Shown here in pieces: positions 7,042-13,358 of a DNA stretch of 64,000 nt. Both the position numbers and the translations under genes were made by a program. Below the pieces are notes generated by a model. The model was not told the origin of the DNA. It saw only the letters and a list, made by a program, of their open reading frames with translations, and did no database searches. Numbering within the stretch: the first letter of the stretch is position 1; every line of letters starts with the position of its first letter. This DNA is from a virus, in the IMG/VR virus record IMGVR_UViG_3300032285_004054, positions 1 to 64,000 of that record; one strand, 5' to 3'.

Positions 7042-7155
7042 ATGAAAAAGTACATATCTTTGATTTCCTACACAACTGCAATTATACTAAGTTTACTACT
7101 TTGGTACTTTGCAATTAAAGGTTTGATTTACTTGTTTGTTTACATTACAGAATAA
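7042..7155 (+). CDS. Small single-pass membrane protein (37 aa)
   Basis: ATG 7042 is preceded by AAGGA at a normal ribosome-site distance. The product MKKYISLISY... is almost entirely hydrophobic from residue 4 to 34 with a basic N-terminus, so it is predicted to insert in the inner membrane. It is divergent from the leftward early genes. Function unknown. Confidence 0.55.
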   Translation: MKKYISLISYTTAIILSLLLWYFAIKGLIYLFVYITE

Positions 7156-7165
7156 GTAATATGTA

Positions 7166-7393
7166 ATGGCTACAATTAAGCATTTTGGCGGACAAGATTA
7201 CAAAGTCCTTCACAAAGGGAAGGAATACGGACCTATGTCTATAGAAGACGCTAGAGAGAAAGTAGCTGAAATTGAAGAAGGCGAACGTAACCTTACACCA
7301 GATGAGGTAGCAGCAGGATTTGCTGAAATGAGAAGAAAGTTAAATGGCGAAAGCTTCAGCCAATTTTTTAAATCACGTCAAGTAGACCTTTAA
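7166..7393 (+). CDS. Small charged hypothetical protein (75 aa)
   Basis: Acidic/basic mixed helical product, with a KGKEYGPMSIEDA segment resembling small domains found in many phage proteins. Its last 26 nt overlap, antisense, the 3' end of the leftward operon, so the final residues are encoded opposite the operon's C-terminal tag. Function unknown. Confidence 0.6.
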   Translation: MATIKHFGGQDYKVLHKGKEYGPMSIEDAREKVAEIEEGERNLTPDEVAAGFAEMRRKLNGESFSQFFKSRQVDL

Positions 7394-7757
7394 AGCTGTC
7401 TCTTGTTTCAGGAGAAAGCATCTTCTCAAGAAAAGATTGCGCAGTTATATTCTGAACAGGTGATAGAGCTTCATTTGTAGCTTTAAATCTATTAAAGATA
7501 GCCCAGAGTATATCATCATATGAACCGTATGTACCATCTTTAAATACCATTTGTAGAACATTGTCTTCTTTCTTTAAAGAATCTTCGTAATCCGAATGTA
7601 CAGCATCTTTAAAGTTACACTTAGGTTGATTACTATAATGTAACGCTAAAACAATCTTATGATAGAATAGAGCTTTAACTTTAACATCGCCATACTTGTC
7701 TTTGTCAAGTGATACATCATCATCAAATGTAATAGTTAATAGGATAGGGTCTTTCAT
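7368..7757 (-). CDS. Tag-family protein E (C-terminal SFKGLLDVI tag)
   Basis: 129 aa, last gene of a five-gene operon. The C-terminus LSPETRDSFKGLLDVI matches the tag shared by its four neighbours and two distant genes. The body (residues 1-105) is a mixed alpha/beta domain of unknown family; its HSDYEDS segment echoes HKDYEDY in the gene just upstream. It starts at TAATG overlapping the previous stop. Localisation by the tag is an inference. Confidence 0.7.
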   Translation of the reverse strand: MKDPILLTITFDDDVSLDKDKYGDVKVKALFYHKIVLALHYSNQPKCNFKDAVHSDYEDSLKKEDNVLQMVFKDGTYGSYDDILWAIFNRFKATNEALSPVQNITAQSFLEKMLSPETRDSFKGLLDVI

Positions 7758-8392
7758 TAGTCAAGTACGTCTAGTAAACCTCCAAATGCTTTAGCAGTAG
7801 GATCACTTAATTCATCTTTATAACTTTTATCAGTCATAGGGTAGATGTATCTAAAATTATCTGTTTTACCATTAGGGAACAATGTATGGTTCCAGCTTGT
7901 CTTCTTTTGTATGTCAACTGGGAAGCTATTTATGTTAAAATGCCTTGTATGAATAGGTTCAAAGAAGTATAGAGCATCATGATAGTTTATAAAGTTACCA
8001 CCTGTAAAGTATTCAATGTTCGTTTCAAGATCTTTTACTACAGCTAGGAAAGCTACTGTTGGTACTTTTGTTTTTTCAATACCTCTGACCTTAACAATAG
8101 GCCATAATTTTAATTGTAAGAACTTCCAATCATGTCTATAGATAGGAGTATTCTTATCGTAATCTTCGTAATCCTTATGTTTTGGATCTCTCATACGTAC
8201 CTGCTCAAATTGCAGCTGTGTAACTAATCTATAGATTAGTACTGCTTTTAATGCATCTAAAGATTTATGTTCAGTAAACGGCTTAAACGCTTGTTCGGTA
8301 TCTGATGACCAAACAGCAATACTCATAATACTATCAATTGTGCCTTGATAGTAATGACTCTTAATATCGTAATTTATATTGTTAGAGGACAT
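7757..8392 (-). CDS. Tag-family protein D (C-terminal FGGLLDVL tag)
   Basis: 211 aa. The C-terminus DPTAKAFGGLLDVLD is a degenerate version of the shared tag with one extra Asp. The body has aromatic-rich beta segments and no recognised motif. Its start lies inside the tag codons of the upstream gene, seven bases after a GGAGGT ribosome site that also encodes the Gly-Gly of that tag. Confidence 0.7.
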   Translation of the reverse strand: MSSNNINYDIKSHYYQGTIDSIMSIAVWSSDTEQAFKPFTEHKSLDALKAVLIYRLVTQLQFEQVRMRDPKHKDYEDYDKNTPIYRHDWKFLQLKLWPIVKVRGIEKTKVPTVAFLAVVKDLETNIEYFTGGNFINYHDALYFFEPIHTRHFNINSFPVDIQKKTSWNHTLFPNGKTDNFRYIYPMTDKSYKDELSDPTAKAFGGLLDVLD

Positions 8393-8780
8393 CTAATAAA
8401 CCTCCAAATGTTTCTTCAGTATCTTTTGAAAGAGACTTCTTTAGTATATAATTCTCTCTTTTTGCTAACGGCCACTCTTTATCGAGATATTCTTCAATTA
8501 TCTCTCTTTCTTCATAGTCTATAGGTTTACCTAGAACTCTATTACCGAACTCATCTTTTTCTAAATTGTAACAGCCTCCGTCATATCTGCGACCTCTGTC
8601 ATCTTCATCTTTCCATATGACTATATCTCGTTTACCGTCTAAGATTAGATACCAAGCCCAGTGCATGTTCTCAGGACCATCGCGATGCTTTTTAAGATCA
8701 ACAAATTCTATAGTAATACCAACAACATGATTGCCGCCATAACGATCTGTTGGGTATGTTGTTTTGTAAATATTACTCAT
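8382..8780 (-). CDS. Tag-family protein C (C-terminal FGGLLDVL tag)
   Basis: 132 aa. The C-terminus LSKDTEETFGGLLDVL is a full tag. The body contains an acidic/aromatic beta region (WAWYLILDG, then a DEDDRGRRYDGG loop), without a known family. It overlaps the upstream gene by four bases (ATGA) and the downstream gene by eleven. Confidence 0.7.
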   Translation of the reverse strand: MSNIYKTTYPTDRYGGNHVVGITIEFVDLKKHRDGPENMHWAWYLILDGKRDIVIWKDEDDRGRRYDGGCYNLEKDEFGNRVLGKPIDYEEREIIEEYLDKEWPLAKRENYILKKSLSKDTEETFGGLLDVL

Positions 8781-9142
8781 ATAACGTCAAGTAGTCCTCC
8801 AAATGAATCTTTAGTTTTCTTAGACAGATGTTTCTCTATTTTATATTTTTCAATAGCTTTGTCAATTTGAGAGGATAATTCATCCAATGCACCAATATAA
8901 CCATCACCCTCATCTTTCATTCCTAAAACGTTTCTCCATTCTCCGTTTTGATATTTTGAATCAGTAGTCCAAGGCCATTCTCTAGTTTTGTTCCAAGTCA
9001 TCTTCAATCCATCAACTACAATATCGACAAGCATATCATCGGAGTAAGCCTGATTAGGTGAGTCTTCGTTGTAGTAGACATCACTCTTAATTTGTATATC
9101 GTACACTCTTTCTTTTGATTCAAAGAATTTCTTAAATGACAT
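8777..9142 (-). CDS. Tag-family protein B (N-terminal MSFKKFFES, C-terminal tag)
   Basis: 121 aa. It bears signals at both ends: MSFKKFFES resembles T4 internal-protein capsid-targeting peptides (cleavage after Glu8 expected), and LSKKTKDSFGGLLDVI is the shared tag. The middle is an acidic beta-rich domain of unknown family. The start codon sits within the upstream gene's tag codons behind GGAGGT with ideal spacing. Confidence 0.7.
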   Translation of the reverse strand: MSFKKFFESKERVYDIQIKSDVYYNEDSPNQAYSDDMLVDIVVDGLKMTWNKTREWPWTTDSKYQNGEWRNVLGMKDEGDGYIGALDELSSQIDKAIEKYKIEKHLSKKTKDSFGGLLDVI

Positions 9143-9572
9143 CGATTAAACCTCCAAATGAATTTCTTGTATCTTTTGAGAGTGTTCTCTTTAGGTATTC
9201 ACTCTCTGGTTCTATTTTATAATCTTCATCTACTAACCCGTTCATTAAGTCTCTGTACTCTTCAGGAGCTACAAAGCGGGTAATCATATTCATAAATGTA
9301 GTGCTATCGCTTTTGCTGTCAAGCTTTATTTTTATAATCATTTTTCCATTGCCTATCTCATCCATGTCTATATTATTCACAACATCAATTCCTTTGATAT
9401 TATTACCGTAACCCTCCGGACCAGATCTAACAATATACTCAAAACGCTCAAATATATCTAGATTTGTTTTCTTTTGCCTCTCAGCTTCTTCTTCATTGAT
9501 ATACAATGTAACATAAACAACAGAGTCTAAAGACTCCGTCAGTAGAAGTTTCAATGCATGATCAAGATTCAT
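9132..9572 (-). CDS. Tag-family protein A, first gene of operon
   Basis: 146 aa. The N-terminus MNLDHALKLLLTES contains L-T-E|S, a fit to the T4-type prohead protease rule. The C-terminus LSKDTRNSFGGLIDVI is the shared tag. The central region (residues ~20-115) is alpha/beta with acidic helices, family unknown. An ATTAAATA late-type -10 element lies 4 nt before the ATG, so late expression is predicted for the whole operon. Confidence 0.7.
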   Translation of the reverse strand: MNLDHALKLLLTESLDSVVYVTLYINEEEAERQKKTNLDIFERFEYIVRSGPEGYGNNIKGIDVVNNIDMDEIGNGKMIIKIKLDSKSDSTTFMNMITRFVAPEEYRDLMNGLVDEDYKIEPESEYLKRTLSKDTRNSFGGLIDVI

Positions 9573-9576
9573 ACAT

Positions 9577-9584
9577 TATTTAAT
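9577..9584 (-). promoter_or_regulatory. T4-type late promoter (variant) for the tag operon
   Basis: On the minus strand ATTAAATA, one or two changes from TATAAATA, ends 4 nt before the ATG at 9572. No -35 box, as expected for gp55-type promoters. Confidence 0.45.
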
Positions 9585-9612
9585 TGCTTTTGCAGACGTT
9601 CCAATATACTAT
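9584..9612 (+). promoter_or_regulatory. Early-type promoter, leaderless layout
   Basis: TTGCTT (9584-9589), 17-nt spacer, TACTAT (9607-9612), then 6 nt to the ATG at 9619. Confidence 0.6.
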
Positions 9613-9618
9613 AGTGTC

Positions 9619-10473
9619 ATGTCAAAACTTTTAATCATAGGAGATGTCCATAATCATTGGGTACATGCTCAATCGATTATTGATAAGTACAAGGATACCC
9701 ATAAGATTATCCTGATCGGAGACTACTTCGATAACTTTGGTGATACAGCTTTAGATGCTAAGCAAACAGCTACCTGGCTTAAGGAAACTATTCATACTGA
9801 TAACGTTATTGCTCTTATGGGTAACCACGATATCCATTATTCTCCCTACAGTACAGTAAAGAGTAGAACAAATACTCATCAGCTTTATAGTTGTTCAGGA
9901 TATTCTCCTGCGAAGGATGATATCATTTCGACTGTACTTACTGATGAGGATTGGAGGAGGATTAAGATCTATCATTACGAGAATGGATGGCTTTTTAGTC
10001 ACGGGGGGTTTCATCCATTCTGGATTGAGCATCCTATACTTGGTACAAAGATTGAACATATCCAATCTCTGATGGAGAAGGCCCAGCACGAGCTTGAAGA
10101 TAAAACGTTTTCTGCTATTCTAGGTACTGCCGGACGCTGTCGTGGTGGGTCGGCTCGTGCAGGAGGTATCTTGTGGATGGATCATCAACAAGAAGCTATC
10201 CCTATGAGAGATATTAAGCAGGTATATGGACATACACCTGTACGTAAAGGTATTGATATCTACGAAGATAACGGAGGTATTAACATCGACGTTGACTGTG
10301 GCCTTGAAGAAGTGCTTGAAATCAACGAAGATGGTTCCTATAACATAATCAAAACCAGCTTTGATAATTTTTATAATGAATCAGAAAGGAAGCTTCGAGA
10401 GGAGCAACAGAAAATTTTAAAACAGAAGTATTCTTCTCTCGGAGCTTACGATGACATTTATAAGAACATATAA
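9619..10473 (+). CDS. Metallophosphoesterase (PP1/Ser-Thr phosphatase-like)
   Basis: 284 aa. Motifs in order: GDVHNH (residues 8-13), GDYFDNFGD (34-42), GNHD (68-71), FSHGGFHP (~127-134) and YGHTP (~203-207). This is the full set of metal and phosphate ligands of calcineurin-like enzymes. The C-terminus (residues ~250-284) is a charged helix. The substrate (protein phosphate, nucleotide or RNA) cannot be decided. It overlaps the next gene by one base (TAATG). Confidence 0.85.
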   Translation: MSKLLIIGDVHNHWVHAQSIIDKYKDTHKIILIGDYFDNFGDTALDAKQTATWLKETIHTDNVIALMGNHDIHYSPYSTVKSRTNTHQLYSCSGYSPAKDDIISTVLTDEDWRRIKIYHYENGWLFSHGGFHPFWIEHPILGTKIEHIQSLMEKAQHELEDKTFSAILGTAGRCRGGSARAGGILWMDHQQEAIPMRDIKQVYGHTPVRKGIDIYEDNGGINIDVDCGLEEVLEINEDGSYNIIKTSFDNFYNESERKLREEQQKILKQKYSSLGAYDDIYKNI

Positions 10474-10844
10474 TGACTAACCACGAAAAGATAATTGAAC
10501 TGAATAAGATCTGGTACAGGCTTATTGCAGGAGACCATCACAAAGATAGAGACTGTCATTTCAGGATTAACACTCATTACTTTTATGGTGATCATGTTGA
10601 ATATGAAGTAGAACATCATGGTTACATTCTAAGGGATATTGATGTTGTAGAGTTCGGTACCCTAGAAGACGCTCAGAACTATCTTATTGAACAAGTTCTT
10701 AAGAAGGGAATCATAGAAGAAGCAACTTGGTACATAAATCTACCTAAGCCGGAAACTATGGGATGCCATGATGAACATCCAACCTATAGTAGAGATGAAC
10801 TGGAAGAGATTGTAACAAAAGTATTATCAATAACTAATCATTAA
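10473..10844 (+). CDS. Hypothetical protein (123 aa)
   Basis: His-rich N-terminal half (DHHKDRDCHF and nearby), acidic helical C-terminus. Translationally coupled to the phosphoesterase. No known motif beyond possible metal binding. Confidence 0.6.
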   Translation: MTNHEKIIELNKIWYRLIAGDHHKDRDCHFRINTHYFYGDHVEYEVEHHGYILRDIDVVEFGTLEDAQNYLIEQVLKKGIIEEATWYINLPKPETMGCHDEHPTYSRDELEEIVTKVLSITNH

Positions 10845-10874
10845 ACGATATATTAGTACTAGAAGCTTCTTAAA

Positions 10875-10918
10875 GGAACTGCAAGCTGGAATTTATTTTA
10901 TTTTCCAATTGCGGTTCC
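10875..10918 (+). terminator. Imperfect inverted repeat upstream of the RadA-like gene
   Basis: Left arm 10875-10891 and right arm 10903-10918 (GGAAC.GCAA..TGGAA with TTCCA.TTGC.GTTCC) form a long imperfect hairpin with a T-rich 11-nt loop. It lies between two plus-strand genes, so it could terminate the upstream unit or regulate the promoter that partly overlaps its right arm. Confidence 0.45.
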
Positions 10919-10937
10919 ATGCTATTGCCTTTATTAT
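10909..10937 (+). promoter_or_regulatory. Early-type promoter
   Basis: TTGCGG (10909-10914), 17-nt spacer, TATTAT (10932-10937), then 9 nt to the ATG at 10947. An overlapping perfect TATAAT lies at 10935-10940. Confidence 0.6.
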
Positions 10938-10946
10938 AATAGCATA

Positions 10947-11852
10947 ATGAACGTTGTAACTACATCTCAAACAGGATTCTGCAAAGTATCCGATATCAAG
11001 ATCCCGTCGATCTACAATCGACGCTTCAAGACTGGCAAGGAAGATCTCGACGCCGTCTTCGGTGGTCAGGGATTTCTCCCTGGTATGTCTTTTACAATGG
11101 CAGCCGGTCCAGGTACCGGTAAGACAACGATGCTGATTCAGATGCTCGAGCAGCTTGAGCGTACCGGTAAAAAAACCGCGTATGTTTCCGGTGAAGAGTC
11201 TATCCATCAGCTTGCTTTTACTTGTAAGCGTCTTGGAGTGACGAATGTATCAGTTGCGAATATGTCTGTTATCGAAGATGTATTCGATGCGATTAAGGAA
11301 GCAAAATGTGATATCGTTATTCTCGATTCACTTCCTGCTTTTACTACGCGAGAAAAACTGCGTGGTCGCCTGCTTGAGGAATACCTCAGTAACTATATTG
11401 TTACTAAGGCTAAAGAACTTGAAGTGGTTGTCGGTGTTATTCTCCACTTTACAAAAACCGGTACGTATAAAGGCTCTACTCTGCTTCCGCATTCGGTTGA
11501 TTGTAATATCATTATGTCGAAGTCGGAAGAAAACCCGAGTGTTCGAGAGATCGAGGTTACAAAAAACCGGTTCGGTGTTAGCGGGTTTAGTGCCTTTATG
11601 ATGACTGAGACCGGCTTTGACTTTCAGAAAGTAGAAGTCGAAGACGATGATAATGCACCGAAGAAAAAAGGTAAGATGGATCAGGCTCGAGATCAAGTAA
11701 TGGGTGTTATCAAAGCTGATGGATCTATTAATCTTCAGAAAGCATCTAACCTACTTGGATGCTCAGTTAAAGCTCAAACCATTCTTCGAGATCTGACACT
11801 GCAAGGTATCATCAAGAAGAACGGTCGTGGAACCGACGCAACTTGGAACTAA
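10947..11852 (+). CDS. RadA/Sms-like recombination ATPase
   Basis: 301 aa. RecA-fold core with Walker A GPGTGKT (54-60), Walker B CDIVILDSL (121-129) and the RadA signature KNRFG (206-210). It lacks the N-terminal zinc finger and the C-terminal Lon-like domain of bacterial RadA. Instead it ends in a winged-helix-like segment (residues ~240-301). RadA drives branch migration of recombination intermediates, so a role in phage recombination-dependent replication or repair is likely. Codon use looks less AT-rich than its neighbours, hinting at separate ancestry. KaiC-like or DnaB-like relatives are less likely given KNRFG. Confidence 0.8.
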   Translation: MNVVTTSQTGFCKVSDIKIPSIYNRRFKTGKEDLDAVFGGQGFLPGMSFTMAAGPGTGKTTMLIQMLEQLERTGKKTAYVSGEESIHQLAFTCKRLGVTNVSVANMSVIEDVFDAIKEAKCDIVILDSLPAFTTREKLRGRLLEEYLSNYIVTKAKELEVVVGVILHFTKTGTYKGSTLLPHSVDCNIIMSKSEENPSVREIEVTKNRFGVSGFSAFMMTETGFDFQKVEVEDDDNAPKKKGKMDQARDQVMGVIKADGSINLQKASNLLGCSVKAQTILRDLTLQGIIKKNGRGTDATWN

Positions 11853-11866
11853 AACAAATAAATACT

Positions 11867-12094
11867 ATGGACACAGTCATGACAGACCCAAAGAACAAAA
11901 AGGACACAACTAAGAAGCCTATCAAGCCTTATATCATTAAAAAGATAGAGGCTGTAGAGATACTAGATGAGTCAGGTGAAGTAAACGAGAGCACTATTGT
12001 AAAGCTAAAAGCTGATGATGGTATTATCTGGAACCTTTCTATTGGAGCTTCTTATAGACTTGTAAGAGATTTAAGAGATATACTTGACCTTTAA
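11867..12094 (+). CDS. Small hypothetical protein (75 aa)
   Basis: The ATG at 11867 is chosen because AATAAATA, a late-type element, ends 2 nt before it. An internal ATG at 11879 is possible. Lys-rich N-terminus, then an alpha/beta region (VKLKADDGIIWNLSIG). Function unknown. Confidence 0.55.
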   Translation: MDTVMTDPKNKKDTTKKPIKPYIIKKIEAVEILDESGEVNESTIVKLKADDGIIWNLSIGASYRLVRDLRDILDL

Positions 12095-12111
12095 AAAAAA
12101 GCATCTATATT
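12084..12111 (+). promoter_or_regulatory. Early-type promoter
   Basis: TTGACC (12084-12089), 16-nt spacer, TATATT (12106-12111), then 7 nt to the ATG at 12119. The -35 box lies inside the end of the upstream gene. Confidence 0.55.
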
Positions 12112-12118
12112 CTGAATT

Positions 12119-12526
12119 ATGTCAACGTTCAAAACAAACATCGATAGTATCATTAACAAAGTTCGTGCATGGGTCGCAGTAAATAACTGCCCTGAGCAAT
12201 TCATCTACGCCGATTACTACAACGGTAGTACAAACGACGCTGAGAATATCTTCATTGAGCTTAAGAAGCTTATCGAAGGAGATCATTTCCATCATCATGG
12301 ATACTTCCACGGACGTTTGAACTATCTTATCAGCGAAGGTATTGATGTATCTTCTATTCAAACAAAGGCTATTGAGAAGCTTGATAAGACCGAATCCAAG
12401 AAGTCAAAGACAAAGGTAGAGGTTGTAAAGAAGGATATCAAGAAGCCTAAGAAGGTTAAGAAGAAGGCTAAGGCTTATAAGCCTAAAAGGGACAAGCTAG
12501 GACGATTTGTTAAAGCTAGTCGCTGA
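12119..12526 (+). CDS. Protein with histone-like Lys-rich tail
   Basis: 135 aa. Residues 1-80 form a compact helical domain with a His cluster (FHHHGYFHG). Residues ~85-135 are a long Lys/Pro/Ala tail (KKPKKVKKKAKAYKPKRDK) like histone H1 or bacterial Hc1 tails, predicted to bind DNA or RNA without specificity. It overlaps the next gene by one base. It may compact or shield phage DNA; this is inferred from composition only. Confidence 0.6.
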   Translation: MSTFKTNIDSIINKVRAWVAVNNCPEQFIYADYYNGSTNDAENIFIELKKLIEGDHFHHHGYFHGRLNYLISEGIDVSSIQTKAIEKLDKTESKKSKTKVEVVKKDIKKPKKVKKKAKAYKPKRDKLGRFVKASR

Positions 12527-12909
12527 TGCAGAAGCTTTCTGATAGCAGAGCGAATCTTATCTTTCGGGATATACTTCGCTTAGTTAAAAGAAAGCCTCCA
12601 TCTTTCTTCCAGATTAGGAAGATGAGAGGTTACTCTGGTTGGTGCATCTGGGATGATACCCCTGGGGAAGACTTTATTGAACTCGATTACCGTGACAAGC
12701 TTATGTCTACAGCTATTCATGAATGTGTTCATTATCTCTTCCCTGAGTGGTGCGAGACACAGGTTGAGTACGCTGAACGTAGAATAATCAATACAGTTGA
12801 TACGTTTGTATTATCTAAGTTCATGAAAGAAGTTACTCTTAAGATATATCAAAGAGAGTTCGGAATTAAAAAAGCATTTGCTGCTAAGAGGAGAAAGAGA
12901 AAACTGTGA
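12526..12909 (+). CDS. SprT-like zinc metallopeptidase-fold protein
   Basis: 127 aa. Contains HECVHYLFPEW (residues ~65-75), the HExxH zinc helix, followed by an ETQVEYAERRI segment whose Glu can act as third ligand. It ends in a basic tail (AKRRKRKL). SprT/Spartan-type proteins cleave DNA-protein crosslinks in eukaryotes. Phage homologues are common, but their substrates are unknown. It is coupled to the Lys-rich protein upstream and to a small GTG-start gene downstream. Confidence 0.65.
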   Translation: MQKLSDSRANLIFRDILRLVKRKPPSFFQIRKMRGYSGWCIWDDTPGEDFIELDYRDKLMSTAIHECVHYLFPEWCETQVEYAERRIINTVDTFVLSKFMKEVTLKIYQREFGIKKAFAAKRRKRKL

Positions 12910-13067
12910 ATCATTTAGATCTTTTTAAACTCATAAACGAGCTTCCAGACGATATGTGTTTAAAAGATATACAAGAAATAGTTCAACAAAATCAAAAGAA
13001 GTTTCCAGACAAATTAACTTACAAAGAAGTTAAAGAACAAATAGAAAAATTTAAACAACCCAAATAA
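12906..13067 (+). CDS. Small helical protein (53 aa), GTG start
   Basis: GTG 12906 overlaps the previous stop (GTGA) and the frame closes with TAA at 13065-13067, two bases before the next ATG. Lys/Gln-rich helices. Function unknown. Confidence 0.5.
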   Translation: MNHLDLFKLINELPDDMCLKDIQEIVQQNQKKFPDKLTYKEVKEQIEKFKQPK

Positions 13068-13068
13068 T

Positions 13069-13323
13069 ATGCCATATATTCATCAAGAAGATCGACCAAA
13101 GTTCACAGATATGTTCTGCGCTATACCTGAAATTAAGACAGCAGGTGAGCTAAACTATGCTATTACAATGATTTGTAAAGATTATATTGAAGATAACGGT
13201 ACTTGTTATCAGACATATAATGATATTATCGGTGCCTTAGAGGGCTGTAAACTTGAATTCTATCGTAGATTAGTAGGTCCCTACGAAGATAAAAAGGCTC
13301 TTATTAACGGAGACGTTTATTAA
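13069..13323 (+). CDS. Conserved small protein, DUF6899-like
   Basis: 84 aa. The pattern MPYI-x2-EDR-x-KF ... GELNYAIT ... YNDIIGALEGCKLEFYRR ... YED ... NGDVY matches, from memory, a family widespread in bacteria and phages (DUF6899). All-helical, no catalytic residues known. Last gene before the adhesin block. Confidence 0.65.
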   Translation: MPYIHQEDRPKFTDMFCAIPEIKTAGELNYAITMICKDYIEDNGTCYQTYNDIIGALEGCKLEFYRRLVGPYEDKKALINGDVY

Positions 13324-13330
13324 TCGATTT

Positions 13331-13354
13331 AGGTACCATAAATAATTGGTACCT
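13331..13354 (+). promoter_or_regulatory. Late promoter inside a perfect inverted repeat
   Basis: CATAAATA (13337-13344), a T4-type late element, lies between AGGTACC (13331-13337) and GGTACCT (13348-13354). The 7-bp arms could form a hairpin at the 5' end of the fibre mRNA or an operator for a dimeric protein. Confidence 0.5.
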
Positions 13355-13358
13355 AATC

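Noticed and set aside
10909-10937. Treating the hairpin at 10875-10918 as a classic Rho-independent terminator
   Set aside because: The stem is imperfect and followed by mixed sequence rather than a T-run; it is listed only as a possible terminator or regulatory hairpin.
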